In this document: positions 23,486 to 33,104 of the stretch, in pieces
Numbering within the stretch: the first letter of the stretch is position 1
Layout of the letters: each line of letters starts with the position of its first letter
Source of the DNA: JAPLSN01 sp964482955
GTDB lineage: Bacteria; Spirochaetota; Spirochaetia; Treponematales; UBA12059
Length of the DNA stretch: 64,000 nucleotides
Direction: 5' to 3'
Assembly: GCA_964482955.1 (NCBI GenBank)
Contig: CAYZZW010000002.1
Span: 1 to 64,000 of the forward strand
The notes under the pieces: model-generated
Seen by the model: the letters and a program-made list of their open reading frames with translations, nothing else
Database searches by the model: none
Told to the model about the DNA's origin: nothing
Program-made: the position numbers and the translations under genes

Positions 23486-24712
23486 ATGAAGCGTATCGCA
23501 CTGTTCTCGCTTCTCGTCGTCGCGGCCATGCTCGCGTTCGTCGGTTGCCCCAAGAAGGTCGACACCACGACCCCCGCCAAGGCGGCGTTCCACATCGGCG
23601 TCGTCACCGGCTCCGTTTCCCAGTCCGAGGATGATCTCCGCGGCGCTGAAGCCCTCATCAAGCTGTATGGCGACGTGAAGGACGGCGGGATGATCAAGCA
23701 CCTGACCTATCCCGACAACTTCATGGATCAGATGGACACCACCATCTCCCAGGTCCTCTCCCTCGCCGACGATCCCCTCATGAAGGCGATCGTGATGAAC
23801 CAGGCGATCCCGGGAACGGCCGAAGCCTTCAAGCGCGTCCGCGAGAAGCGCAACGACATCCTGCTCTTCGCCGGCGAGCCCCACGAGGATCCGCCCGTCA
23901 TCCAGCAGGTCGCCGACGTCGCCGTCAACAGCGACTTCATCTCCCGCGGCTACACGATCATCTGGGCCGCCAAGGAGCTCGGCGCGAAGACCTTCGTCCA
24001 CATCTCCTTCCCCCGCCACATGTCCTATGAGACCCTCGGCCTCCGCCGCCAGATCATGGAAGAAGCGTGCAAGGACCTCGGCCTCAAGTTCGTGTTCGAG
24101 ACCGCTCCGGACCCGACGACCGAAGTCGGCGTCGCGGGCGCCCAGCAGTACATCCTCGAGAAGGTCCCGGCGTGGGTCCAGAAGTACGGCAAGGAAACCG
24201 CGTTCTTCTGCACGAACGACGCGCACACCGAGCCGCTGCTCAAGCAGCTTCTCGCCGTGGGCGGCATCTTCGTCGAAGCCGACCTCCCGTCCCCGCTCAT
24301 GGGTTACCCCGGAGCCCTCGGTCTCGACCTGACGGCCGAGAAGGGCGACTTCCAGAAGATCCTCGCCAAGGTCGAAGAAGCCGTCAAGGCGAAGGGCGGC
24401 GCTGGCCGCTTCGGAACCTGGGCGTACTCCTACGGCTACACGGTCACCGCCGGTCTCGGCGAGTTCGCCAAGAACATCATCGAAGGCAACGCGAAGAAGG
24501 ACGACCTGGCCGCCCTCAACGCCGCTTTCGGCAAGTTCACCCCCGGCGCCAAGTGGGCTTCCGGCAACTACATCAACGCCCTCACCGGCGAAAAGGCCGC
24601 GAACCACTACCTCGTCTACATGGACACCTACGTCATGGGCAAGGGCTACCTCCCCACGACCGAGCAGAAGATCGACCAGAAGTACTACAACATCAAGTTC
24701 ACGAAGAAATAA
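23486..24712 (+). CDS. DUF3798 substrate-binding lipoprotein
   Basis: The 408-residue lipoprotein (lipobox LAFVGC) of the DUF3798 family has a two-lobed periplasmic-binding-protein architecture. Landmarks are FHIGVVTGSVSQSEDD, AIVMNQAIPGTAEAFKRV, FVHISFPRHMSYE, FFCTNDAHTEPLLKQ and GLDLTAEKGDFQKIL. It has a strong ribosome site (AGGAGGAAG) and its own promoter. A terminator separates it from the ATPase, an arrangement that normally yields excess binding protein over transporter. The ligand is unknown; the partner ATPase and permeases are of the sugar/nucleoside (BMP/RbsA) class. Confidence 0.85.
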   Translation: MKRIALFSLLVVAAMLAFVGCPKKVDTTTPAKAAFHIGVVTGSVSQSEDDLRGAEALIKLYGDVKDGGMIKHLTYPDNFMDQMDTTISQVLSLADDPLMKAIVMNQAIPGTAEAFKRVREKRNDILLFAGEPHEDPPVIQQVADVAVNSDFISRGYTIIWAAKELGAKTFVHISFPRHMSYETLGLRRQIMEEACKDLGLKFVFETAPDPTTEVGVAGAQQYILEKVPAWVQKYGKETAFFCTNDAHTEPLLKQLLAVGGIFVEADLPSPLMGYPGALGLDLTAEKGDFQKILAKVEEAVKAKGGAGRFGTWAYSYGYTVTAGLGEFAKNIIEGNAKKDDLAALNAAFGKFTPGAKWASGNYINALTGEKAANHYLVYMDTYVMGKGYLPTTEQKIDQKYYNIKFTKK

Positions 24713-24734
24713 GCTCCTGACTTGATCTTGGGAA

Positions 24735-24773
24735 AGAGGGGCTTAGCCTGACGAGGCCGCCCCTCTTTTTTTT
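24735..24773 (+). terminator. Terminator/attenuator between binding protein and ABC genes
   Basis: AGAGGGGC pairs with GCCCCTCT, followed by eight or more T. Readthrough probably feeds the ABC genes downstream. Confidence 0.85.
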
Positions 24774-24912
24774 GAACCTCCGTCGCTTGCGGCCATCTGT
24801 ATGGCTTCAGGCCCGGCGCCGGGCCCCTCGGGAGCCGGCGCCGCCCCACTCCGGTCTCCGCTTATACCGACACGAGTACCACGTCGCGGATGCCGATTCC
24901 GAAAGGCTTGAT

Positions 24913-26517
24913 ATGAACGACACGACGCCCATCCTGAGGCTCGAGAACATATCGAAGGATTTCTACGGGACCGTCGTCCTCAAGGACGTTTCCTTTTCGC
25001 TCAACAAAGGCGAGATCCTCGGTCTCGTAGGCGAAAACGGCGCCGGCAAGACGACCCTGATGCGCATCCTGTTCGGCATGCCCGTCATCGCCGAAACCGG
25101 CGGTTTCAAGGGAACGGTCAGCGTTGGCGGCAATCCCGTCGTTTTCAAGAGCCCCTTCGACGCTCTCGACGCCGGTATCGGCATGGTGCACCAGGAATTC
25201 TCGCTGATTCCCGGCTTCACCACGACCGAGAACATCATGCTCAACCGGGAAATCACCCGGAAGAATCCGTCCGTCGAGGTGTTCGGCGACCGCATGGCCA
25301 CCCTCGACCGCCCCGCGATGCGGAAGCGCGCCGAAGGCGCCATCTCGCGTCTCGGCGTCACGCTCGACCCCGACATGCTCGTCGCCGAGATGCCGGTCGG
25401 GCACAAGCAGTTCACGGAAATCGCGCGGGAGATCGACCGCGAGAACGTCAAGCTCCTCGTCCTCGACGAGCCGACCGCCGTGCTCACCGAAACCGAGGCC
25501 GACGTCCTCCTCAAGGCCCTGCGCAAGCTGGCCGACCAGGGCATTGCCATCATCTTCATCTCGCACCGGCTGCACGAAGTGACCGAGATCTGCGACAAGA
25601 TCGTGGTGCTCCGCGACGGGCACGCCGTCAAGGACGTGTCCTCCAAGAACGTCTCCGTGCGCGACATCGCCTCCTGGATGGTGGGCCGCGACGTGGAAGG
25701 CAAGAAGTCGGACCGCGCCGCGTGCAAGAGCGAGCAGGTGGCGCTCAAGGTCGAGCGCCTCTGGGTCGACATGCCCGGCGAGACCGTCCGGGACGTCAAC
25801 TTCGAGGTGTGCGAAGGCGAGATCTTCGGCATCGGCGGCCTCGCGGGCCAGGGCAAGCTCGGCATCCCGAACGGCATCATGGGGCTCTTCCCCGCCGGCG
25901 GCACGGTCGCGCTCCACGGCAAGGACGTGACGCTCAACGATCCGCACGGAGCCCTCAACACGCACATGGCCTTCGTGAGCGAGGACCGGCGCGGCGTCGG
26001 CCTCCTGCTCGACGAGAGCCTCGACTGGAACATCGCCTTCACGGCCATGCAGGCCAAGGGCGAGTACCTCAAGTCGTACTTCGGCGGCCTCCTCAAGCTC
26101 CGCGACGACGCGTCCATGAAGAAGCTCGCCAAGCATTACATCGACGCGCTCGAGATCAAGTGCACGGGGCCCCACCAGAAGGCGAAAGCCCTTTCCGGCG
26201 GCAACCAGCAGAAGGTGTGCCTGGCCAAGGCGTTCGCGATGAAGCCGAACCTGCTCTTCGTCTCCGAACCGACGCGCGGCATCGACGTGGGCGCCAAGAC
26301 CATCGTGCTCGAGACGCTCAAGCGCTACAACCGCGAATCTGGCATGACCATCGTCATGATTTCCAGCGAACTCGAGGAGCTCCGCTCCATCTGCCACCGC
26401 ATCGCCATCGTGGACGAGGGACGCATCGCCGGCATCCTGCCGCCCGACGCCGACATCGCCGAGTTCGGCCTGCTCATGTCCGGCGAAAAAGCCGGCGCCA
26501 ACGGAGGGGCCCGATGA
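24913..26517 (+). CDS. Sugar/nucleoside-type ABC transporter, double ATPase
   Basis: The 534-residue protein has two fused ATP-binding cassettes. Domain 1 has Walker A GENGAGKTT, a variant signature (PVGHKQFTEIA) and Walker B LLVLDEP. Domain 2 has a degenerate Walker A (GLAGQGKLGI) but a canonical LSGGNQQKV signature and LLFVSEPTRGIDVG. This asymmetric layout is that of RbsA/MglA/NupO-like ATPases. It energises uptake through the two following permeases, with which it is coupled by ATGA. Start at 24913 (MNDTTPILRL); GAAAGG upstream is weak. Confidence 0.88.
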   Translation: MNDTTPILRLENISKDFYGTVVLKDVSFSLNKGEILGLVGENGAGKTTLMRILFGMPVIAETGGFKGTVSVGGNPVVFKSPFDALDAGIGMVHQEFSLIPGFTTTENIMLNREITRKNPSVEVFGDRMATLDRPAMRKRAEGAISRLGVTLDPDMLVAEMPVGHKQFTEIAREIDRENVKLLVLDEPTAVLTETEADVLLKALRKLADQGIAIIFISHRLHEVTEICDKIVVLRDGHAVKDVSSKNVSVRDIASWMVGRDVEGKKSDRAACKSEQVALKVERLWVDMPGETVRDVNFEVCEGEIFGIGGLAGQGKLGIPNGIMGLFPAGGTVALHGKDVTLNDPHGALNTHMAFVSEDRRGVGLLLDESLDWNIAFTAMQAKGEYLKSYFGGLLKLRDDASMKKLAKHYIDALEIKCTGPHQKAKALSGGNQQKVCLAKAFAMKPNLLFVSEPTRGIDVGAKTIVLETLKRYNRESGMTIVMISSELEELRSICHRIAIVDEGRIAGILPPDADIAEFGLLMSGEKAGANGGAR

Positions 26518-27557
26518 ACCAGATCAAGACTTTCGTCCAGGACTTCGGCTGGCCGCGCATCATCATCGCCCTGTTCCTGTTCGCGCTGTTCGTCGCAGCG
26601 CCCTTCGTCGGCGTCCGCCTCGACGCGTCGTTCACGGACGTGCTCAACCGCTTCGGCCAGAACGCGGTCATGGTCATCGCCCTCGTGCCGATGGTGCAGG
26701 GCGGCTGCGGACTCAACTTCGGCCTGCCGGTGGGCGTCATCGGCGGTCTCCTCGGCGTGACCATCACGATGAACCTCGGCTTTACCGGTCCGATCGGCTT
26801 CCTCGTCGCCATCGCGTTCACCATCGTGATCGCCGGCATCTTCGGCTGGCTGTACGGCAACCTCCTCAACAAGGTCAAGGGCGAGGAGATGACGATCAGC
26901 ATGTACGTCGGATTCTCCATGGTGATGATCTTCTCCATCCTGTGGATCGTCCTGCCCTACACGAAGGCCGACATGGTCATGGGCTTCGCGGGCACCGGCC
27001 TCCGCCGATCCATTTCGCTCGAGTCCTACTGGAACAAGATCCTCAACGACTTCCTGGCCGTCCGGATCGGCGACACCTTCGTCTTCCCGACCGGTCTCAT
27101 CCTGTTCGTCGCCCTGTGCGCCTTCGTCATGTACGTGTTCATGCGCACGAAGGTCGGCACCGCCATCACGGCCGTCGGCTCCAATCCCGACTACGCGCGC
27201 GCCTCCGGCGTGAACGTGGACAGGATGCGCGTCATGAGCACGATGGTCTCGACGATCCTCGGCGGCATCGGCATCCTCGTGTACCAGCAGAGCTTCGGCT
27301 TCGTGCAGGTGTACGACGCGCCGCTGTACATGGCCTTCCCCGCGGTGTCCGCCCTCCTCCTCGGCGGCGCCTCGGTGAACAAGGCGTCCATGGTGAACGT
27401 CGTCATCGGCACGCTGCTCTTCCAGGGCATGCTCACGATGACGCCGTCCGTCATCAACTCGGTCCTCAAGACCGACATGTCGGAAGTCATCCGCATCATC
27501 GTGTCGAACGGCATGATCATCTACGCGCTCACGCGAAAGACGAAGGTGACCAAATGA
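26514..27557 (+). CDS. ABC permease 1 of the DUF3798 system (BPD_transp_2 family)
   Basis: A 347-residue membrane protein with eight to ten helices. It contains the BPD_transp_2 signatures GWLYGNLLNKVKGEEMT and the EAA-like loop AVGSNPDYARASGVNVDRMR, then ALLLGGASVNKASM. It overlaps both neighbours by four bases and would form a heterodimeric channel with the next gene product. Confidence 0.87.
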   Translation: MNQIKTFVQDFGWPRIIIALFLFALFVAAPFVGVRLDASFTDVLNRFGQNAVMVIALVPMVQGGCGLNFGLPVGVIGGLLGVTITMNLGFTGPIGFLVAIAFTIVIAGIFGWLYGNLLNKVKGEEMTISMYVGFSMVMIFSILWIVLPYTKADMVMGFAGTGLRRSISLESYWNKILNDFLAVRIGDTFVFPTGLILFVALCAFVMYVFMRTKVGTAITAVGSNPDYARASGVNVDRMRVMSTMVSTILGGIGILVYQQSFGFVQVYDAPLYMAFPAVSALLLGGASVNKASMVNVVIGTLLFQGMLTMTPSVINSVLKTDMSEVIRIIVSNGMIIYALTRKTKVTK

Positions 27558-28675
27558 AAAAGAACTTCGACTTGAGGAAGTTCGCCGGCGACAACCTCGT
27601 CGTCCTCATCTTCCTCGTGATGACCATCGTCGCCATTCCCCTGTCCAAGCTGAGCGGTGTGTTCATCCTGGACCAGCTCGTGACGCGCATCGCGCGCAGC
27701 GCCTTCCTCGTGTTCGCCCTGATCCTCCCGATCATCGCCGGCATGGGAATCAACTTCGCCATGACGCTCGGCGCCATGGCGGGCCAGATCGGCCTCATCT
27801 TCACGATCGACTGGAACATCGTGGGCACGAACGGGCTCCTCTTCGCGATGCTGCTCGGCATCCCGATCTCGGTGTTCCTCGGCTGGTTCTCCGGCATGGT
27901 GCTCAACAAGGCGCGCGGCCGCGAAATGGTCACCGGGTTCATCCTCGGGTACCTCATGGACGGCGTGTACCAGATGTTCGGCCTGTACATCGTGGGCATG
28001 CTGATCCCCATCCGCACCGCCAAGGTGGCGCAGATCGACGGCTTCGGCGTGCGCAACACGCTGGACCTCTCGACGCTCCGCGGCACGCTGGACAAGCTCG
28101 TCAGCTTCAAGATCGGCACCATCCCCATCCCGGTGGTCACCTTCATGATCATCGCGCTCCTGTGCGTGTTCATCATCTGGTTCAAGAAGACGAAGCTCGG
28201 CCAGGACATGCGCGCGGTCGGCGAGGACGAGCACGTCGCGCACGCGTCGGGCATCGACGTGGACAAGACGCGCATCATCGCCATCGTCATCTCGACGATC
28301 CTCGCGTGCATCGGCCAGGTCATCTACCTGCAGAACCTCGGCAACATGTTCACGTACACGAGCCAGCGGCAGGCGGGCTACATGGCGGCGGCGGCCATCC
28401 TGGTCGGCGGCGCCACGAAGAAGAAGGCGACGATCACGAACGTCTTCGTCGGCGTGCTTATCATCCACACGCTCTACATCACGCTGCCGCAGGTCGGCGC
28501 CCAGATCTTCAGGTCGGCGCAGATCGGCCAGTACATGTCCGACGCCATCAACTTCTCCGTCATCGCCCTCGCGCTCACCATCCACGCGTGGCGCGAGCGC
28601 AAGAACGCCGAAAACGCGCGCGCGGGCCTCAGGGCCGGCGCCGCCGCCCCGGCCGTGGAAGGAGCCGGCAAATGA
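27554..28675 (+). CDS. ABC permease 2 of the DUF3798 system (BPD_transp_2 family)
   Basis: A 373-residue permease, paralogous to the preceding one, with GWFSGMVLNKARGREMVTG and DMRAVGEDEHVAHASGIDVD in the same places. Its C-terminal tail is long and alanine-rich (after residue 345). Overlaps are ATGA on both sides. Confidence 0.87.
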   Translation: MKKNFDLRKFAGDNLVVLIFLVMTIVAIPLSKLSGVFILDQLVTRIARSAFLVFALILPIIAGMGINFAMTLGAMAGQIGLIFTIDWNIVGTNGLLFAMLLGIPISVFLGWFSGMVLNKARGREMVTGFILGYLMDGVYQMFGLYIVGMLIPIRTAKVAQIDGFGVRNTLDLSTLRGTLDKLVSFKIGTIPIPVVTFMIIALLCVFIIWFKKTKLGQDMRAVGEDEHVAHASGIDVDKTRIIAIVISTILACIGQVIYLQNLGNMFTYTSQRQAGYMAAAAILVGGATKKKATITNVFVGVLIIHTLYITLPQVGAQIFRSAQIGQYMSDAINFSVIALALTIHAWRERKNAENARAGLRAGAAAPAVEGAGK

Positions 28676-29046
28676 ACAAGATCAGGTTGATCGCGCGGGC
28701 GGCCGTAGGCGTCGTCTACCTTGCCTTGGCCGTGTTCGCCTTTCTCGGCGGTCGCGGTCACAAGCTGTATGTCAACAACTACACGGCCGGTCCGGGATCC
28801 GGAGCGGCCGTCAAGGTCGAGATCAAGGGCGCGAAGCCGCTCGACGTCAAGCCGAACGGGATCCGCTTCGTCACGGTCATCGGCCAGCGGCAGCAGGTGA
28901 CCTTCTCCTTCGCCGACGGCGCCAGCGTCTCGCGCGAGGTGCGCATCCCGGTCGGAACCGACGCCGTGATGATCCACGCGGCCGCCGTCAAGTCCGGCGC
29001 CGAGGCGGGGGTCATACCCGTCGATCCGAACACGGAAGAACGCTGA
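28672..29046 (+). CDS. Small membrane-anchored protein of the DUF3798 transporter (DUF6672-like)
   Basis: This 124-residue protein has one N-terminal hydrophobic helix (about 8-27) and an extracytoplasmic beta-rich domain (KLYVNNYTAG, VKVEIKGAKPLDVKPNGIRF as core strands). It resembles the small DUF6672 proteins seen beside such permeases in spirochaetes, though I cannot confirm the family. Four-base overlap with the permease gene shows it belongs to the transporter operon. Confidence 0.6.
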   Translation: MNKIRLIARAAVGVVYLALAVFAFLGGRGHKLYVNNYTAGPGSGAAVKVEIKGAKPLDVKPNGIRFVTVIGQRQQVTFSFADGASVSREVRIPVGTDAVMIHAAAVKSGAEAGVIPVDPNTEER

Positions 29047-29066
29047 CGGCAGATCGTTTCATCCGA

Positions 29067-29105
29067 CGGGGCGAAGCCGCTTTCCGGGGGCTTCGCCCCG
29101 TTTTT
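29067..29105 (+). terminator. Terminator of the DUF3798 operon
   Basis: CGGGGCGAAGCC pairs with GGCTTCGCCCCG, followed by TTTTT. Confidence 0.9.
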
Positions 29106-29215
29106 CATGGTTTCCGGGTTCGAGTACGGTATACTCAAACGGGCGTCCAATGGCGCCCGCATCACGGACGAACGCGCCGGCTCCGGGCCGACCCGAGGTC
29201 CGACAAGGAGCAGTC

Positions 29216-29764
29216 ATGAAGAAAACCATTGCGATCGCCCTCGCGATCGCCCTCGTGTCGCAGGCCGTTTTCGCGCAAGCCGCGCCCAGGAAAGTCCTGA
29301 CCGACGCCGACATCAAGAAACTCGTCCAGGACCTGCCGAAGATCTCGCCGGAACTCGACGCGATCGACATGGATTTCGAGCAGACCGAGGACGGCCAGCC
29401 GATGTCGGTCGGCCAGCTGCGCGGCATGTTCGACACGATGAAGGCCGACGCCCGCGTAAAGAAAGTCCTGGCCAAGTACGGCTGGAACGATTCGTTCTTC
29501 GAGAAGTTCTACGCGATCATGGTCGGATACACCGCCCTCATGCTCGAGCAGGGTCTCGCCCAGGTCGAGACCGAACTGGCGTCCTCGACGGACTACACCG
29601 AAGAGCAGAAGGCGATGATGAAGGAACAGATGGCGCCCATGCTCCAGCAGATGCGCGACATGGCGTCCGAGTACCGCAAGGCGGTGCATGCGGACGACAT
29701 GAAGACGATCGAGCGCAACAAGCCCGCGCTCGACCAGGCGTTCGACGAAGGCGAAGACGAGTAA
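29216..29764 (+). CDS. Secreted helical protein of unknown function
   Basis: The 182-residue protein has a cleavable signal peptide (MKKTIAIALAIALVSQAVFAQA) and a charged helical body with many Met and Glu/Lys. A DUF2059-like feel is present but no match is claimed. The start is fixed by AAGGAG; TATACT at 29130-29135 may be the -10, with no good -35. A bidirectional terminator follows. Confidence 0.65.
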   Translation: MKKTIAIALAIALVSQAVFAQAAPRKVLTDADIKKLVQDLPKISPELDAIDMDFEQTEDGQPMSVGQLRGMFDTMKADARVKKVLAKYGWNDSFFEKFYAIMVGYTALMLEQGLAQVETELASSTDYTEEQKAMMKEQMAPMLQQMRDMASEYRKAVHADDMKTIERNKPALDQAFDEGEDE

Positions 29765-29776
29765 GAAAACGGACAT

Positions 29777-29823
29777 GGAAAGGGGCGCCCCCGGCCGCAC
29801 GCGCGGCGGGGGCGCCCCTTTCC
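29777..29823. terminator. Bidirectional terminator
   Basis: A perfect 16-base inverted repeat (GGAAAGGGGCGCCCCC and its complement) lies between the convergent genes ending at 29764 and 29866. Confidence 0.8.
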
Positions 29824-29865
29824 GTCAATCCGGGCGCGAAGCGGAACTTTCCTTCGCGCGGGCTT

Positions 29866-31539
29866 TCAGCGCTTCAGGGCCGCGGCGGCCTTCACGAGCT
29901 CCAGGAAGCCGGCCCGGTAGCCGTTCGAGTCGCGCCCGAGGGCGTTTTTCGCGATGTCCGCGACGGAAGCGAAGCTCGACGAACCGGCGTACGCGGAGTT
30001 CCTGAGCACGAGGCCGAACGACGCGACGGACGCCGCGAACCGGAAGTCGGAAGAGGCTTGGCCGAAATCGGCCTGGCCGAACGCGCCGTTCCGTTCCAGC
30101 GCGGCGAACTCGAGCAGCTTGCTCGTCTCCGATTCGGGTTCCTTGTACCGAATCCGGACGCGCGCGCTTTCGGCTTGCGCCCAGTCGGAGACCGTCGGCT
30201 TTTCCGCGCGTTCCTGCGGGTCCACGCCCGGGGGGACCGCTTCCGCGGAAGCCGCCGGGATGAGCTCGTAGAGCGCCGTGACCGTGTGTCCCGCGCCGAT
30301 TTCGCCGGCGTCCTTCGTGTCGTCGGCGAAATCCTTCGAGGCGAGCATGCGGTTTTCGTAACCGAGCAGGCGGTACGCCTTGACGGCGTCGGGATTGAAC
30401 TCGACCTGGATTTTCACGTCCTTGCCGACGGTGAGGAGCGTGCCGCCCATCTGCGTAACCAGCACCTTCCGCGCCTCGAGCGCCGAATCGATGTAGGAAT
30501 AGTTGCCCTGCCCCTTGTCGGCGATGGCTTCCATGCGCGAATCCTTCACGTTCCCGGTGCCGAAGCCGAGGATCGACAGGTAGATGCCGTCCTTCCGGTA
30601 CGTTTCGATCAGCTTGAGCAGCTCGGTCTCGTCCGTGACGCCGACGTTGAAATCGCCGTCGGTGGCGAGGATCACGCGGTTGTTGCCCTTCGGCTTCAGG
30701 TTTTCCTTCGCGAGCTTGTACGCCAGCCTGATCCCTTCGCCCCCCGCGGTCGAGCCGCCGGATTCGAGCGAATCGAGCGTGTCGAGGATCTTCGCCTTCC
30801 GGTCGCCCGACGTCGGCGGGAGCGCGACGCCCGCGGCGCCCGCGTAGACCGTGATGGCGACCGTGTCCTGCGGTCGCAGCTGCTCCACGAGCATCGCGAA
30901 GGCCTTCTTGAGGAGCGGCAGCTTGTCCTCGTCGGACATCGAACCGGAGACGTCGAGCAGGAACACGAAGTTGGCGGGGGGCAGCGTCTCGATCGGCACG
31001 CGCTTCGCCTGGACGCCGATCATGAGGAGCCGGTGATCGGGCGCCCACGGACAGGAGGCGATCTCGCTTCGGACGCCGATGGGACCGTCCGTCGGATCGG
31101 GGTGCGCGTAGTCGAAGTAATTCACGAACTCCTCGATGCGGACCGCTTCGGGCGGCGGCAGCGCCCCGCTCCCGATGTAGCGCCGGGCGTTCGCGTAGCT
31201 CGCGGTGTCGACGTCGATCGAAAACGTCGATAGCGGACTTTTCTTGGCGGGCTTGAACGCGTTTTCCGGGAGCGACGCGTAGCTTTCGTCGTTCGCGCCG
31301 TCGGCGGGCGGAGGCGCGTCGGTGTCGCCCGCGGAATAGCCGCGGACGCCCGCCGTCGCGGCGGCCGGAGGGGCCGGGGCCATTTCGTACGACTTCGAAG
31401 CGCCGCGCTGGGCCTCCGCCGCCGCCGGCGCTTCTTGCGGCGGCGTTCCGGCGGAACCCGGAGCGGACTTCGACGTGGAACAGGCGACCGCCAGGATCGC
31501 CAGGGAAATCGCCAGGGCTGAAAGGATTCGTCGTGCCAT
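29866..31539 (-). CDS. VWA-domain lipoprotein, YfbK-like
   Basis: This 557-residue lipoprotein (lipobox AVACS) has a Pro/Ala-rich linker and a YfbK-type N-terminal module (about 85-165, TFSIDVDTASYANARRYI). A von Willebrand A domain follows (about 175-350) with a complete MIDAS DVSGSMS...T...D, then a DUF3520-like C-terminal domain. VWA proteins of this type bind partners through a divalent metal at the cell surface or in the periplasm. The start has GGGAGG upstream. It is monocistronic. Confidence 0.85.
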   Translation of the reverse strand: MARRILSALAISLAILAVACSTSKSAPGSAGTPPQEAPAAAEAQRGASKSYEMAPAPPAAATAGVRGYSAGDTDAPPPADGANDESYASLPENAFKPAKKSPLSTFSIDVDTASYANARRYIGSGALPPPEAVRIEEFVNYFDYAHPDPTDGPIGVRSEIASCPWAPDHRLLMIGVQAKRVPIETLPPANFVFLLDVSGSMSDEDKLPLLKKAFAMLVEQLRPQDTVAITVYAGAAGVALPPTSGDRKAKILDTLDSLESGGSTAGGEGIRLAYKLAKENLKPKGNNRVILATDGDFNVGVTDETELLKLIETYRKDGIYLSILGFGTGNVKDSRMEAIADKGQGNYSYIDSALEARKVLVTQMGGTLLTVGKDVKIQVEFNPDAVKAYRLLGYENRMLASKDFADDTKDAGEIGAGHTVTALYELIPAASAEAVPPGVDPQERAEKPTVSDWAQAESARVRIRYKEPESETSKLLEFAALERNGAFGQADFGQASSDFRFAASVASFGLVLRNSAYAGSSSFASVADIAKNALGRDSNGYRAGFLELVKAAAALKR

Positions 31540-31653
31540 TATGCCTCCCGGGGACCGGGGCGGAGGGGCGCCGGTCCGAACGCGCGTTTGTCGTAAAACA
31601 AGCCGGGCGGACGCCTGGTTACCGCGGCGCGGCGGGCGCGTTCCCGTCGGAGG

Positions 31654-32073
31654 TCAGGATCGCGCCTGTCTCGCCGCGTTCAGCAAGGACGCGTGTGGGC
31701 AGGGCGTGGTCTTCCTGAGATCCTCGATCCGCGCGAAGAGGGGCGCCAGGATGCGGTCGATCTCCGCGAGCTTCGCGGCGAGTTCGCGCTCTTCGGCCCC
31801 GTTCAGGGCGGACTCGAGGTTGTGCGCGTGCTCGCGGAGACGCGGCAGGCAGAGGTTGCCGGCGACGCCCTTCAGCTTGTGCGCGAGCAGCCGCGCGGTC
31901 GCGCGATCGCCGGCCGCGACGGAATCATGGAGATGGTCGGAGATTTCCCGGTATGTGTCGTGGAAGATGACGAGGAGCTCCCCGTAGAAATCCGTGTCCG
32001 ACTCGTGGAACCGGTAGGCCAGGTCGGGGTCCACGCCGGGAACGCTGCCGTAGAATTCCTTGCAGGCGCGCAT
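31654..32073 (-). CDS. Histidine phosphotransfer (Hpt) domain protein
   Basis: A 139-residue stand-alone Hpt protein with the phosphorylatable His in LLAHKLKGVAGNL. Helices before and after (FYGELLVIFHDTYREI, REHAHNLESALNG) fit the four-helix bundle. It lies four bases downstream of the REC-GGDEF gene and is probably co-transcribed, so it may pass phosphate to that receiver. Confidence 0.85.
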   Translation of the reverse strand: MRACKEFYGSVPGVDPDLAYRFHESDTDFYGELLVIFHDTYREISDHLHDSVAAGDRATARLLAHKLKGVAGNLCLPRLREHAHNLESALNGAEERELAAKLAEIDRILAPLFARIEDLRKTTPCPHASLLNAARQARS

Positions 32074-32077
32074 GGCC

Positions 32078-32962
32078 TCAGGCCGTCCTGACCGCGTCGC
32101 GGCCGGCGTTTTTCGCGTCGTAGAGGGCTTCGTCGGCGCGGCCGATCATGTCGAGGATGGAGTCGTCCGCGCCCGGGGCGTAGGCGACGACGCCGAAACT
32201 GCCGGTCACCGACACCGTGCCCCCGTCCGGCAGCTCGATCTTCTTCGTGGGAAGGACGGCGCGCAGGCGCTCGGCGGTCTTCGCGGCGCTGTCGAGGTCG
32301 CAGCCGGGCGTCAGGATCACGAATTCCTCGCCGCCCCAGCGGCAGATGACGTCGTACGGGCGGCACGCCTCGCGGAGCGCGTCGGCCGCGGACTTGAGCG
32401 TCTCGTCGCCCACGAGATGGCCGTAGCGGTCGTTGACGTGCTTGAAGTGGTCCAGGTCCATCATGATGATGCCGAAACGCCCGCCCTGCCGGCGCGCGCG
32501 CTCGAACTCGATCTCGGCCTGGCGGATGAAGGCGTAGCGGTTGAGCAGCTCGGTCAGGTAGTCCTTCTTGGCGAGGTCGGTCAGCTTTTCCTCGAGCTTG
32601 AGGACGCGATCGGCGATCTTGAGGCGCGCGATGAGCTCGGCGCGGTCGAAGGGCTTCGTGACGTAGTCGTCCGCTCCGGCGTCGAGGCTCTGGAGGAGGG
32701 ACTCGTGCCCTTCGACGGACGTGATCACCATCGCGTAGATGTAGCCGGACAGCGGGCGCCCCCGGAGACGCCTGATGAGCTCGAGGCCGTCGACGTCGGG
32801 CAGGATGCGATCAACGACGAGCACGCGCAGTTCCCCGGAGGACAGCGCGTCCCACGCTTCGGCGCCGGTGGACGCCTCCACGACCTCGTGGCCGTTCCGT
32901 TCGAGGAGCCCGGCCATGTGCTTGCGCTGGACGTGGTCGTCTTCGACAACCAGGATTTTCAT
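32078..32962 (-). CDS. Response regulator diguanylate cyclase (REC-GGDEF)
   Basis: The 294-residue protein has a receiver domain (1-120) with acidic pair VVEDD, phospho-Asp in VLVVDRILPD and Lys in VTKPFD. A GGDEF domain (about 135-290) follows with an active RWGGEEF site and an RPYD inhibitory site five residues before it. It should make c-di-GMP when phosphorylated and be subject to product inhibition. With the adjoining Hpt protein it forms a phosphorelay cassette without its own kinase nearby. Confidence 0.92.
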   Translation of the reverse strand: MKILVVEDDHVQRKHMAGLLERNGHEVVEASTGAEAWDALSSGELRVLVVDRILPDVDGLELIRRLRGRPLSGYIYAMVITSVEGHESLLQSLDAGADDYVTKPFDRAELIARLKIADRVLKLEEKLTDLAKKDYLTELLNRYAFIRQAEIEFERARRQGGRFGIIMMDLDHFKHVNDRYGHLVGDETLKSAADALREACRPYDVICRWGGEEFVILTPGCDLDSAAKTAERLRAVLPTKKIELPDGGTVSVTGSFGVVAYAPGADDSILDMIGRADEALYDAKNAGRDAVRTA

Positions 32963-33104
32963 AGAGCCTCTTTCCGCCGCCCCGAAGGGCGTGACTTTTC
33001 CTTCGATGATATCACGTCGGAACCGGAATACAAACGGAAAAAATCGGGAGGACGGAGCCGGAAACGGGGCGCGCGCGGAGAGGCGACGCCGCCCGGCCGT
33101 CGCG

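Noticed and set aside
24775..24912. Riboswitch before the ABC ATPase gene
   Set aside because: The 138 bases after the terminator show no recognised aptamer pattern or second terminator.
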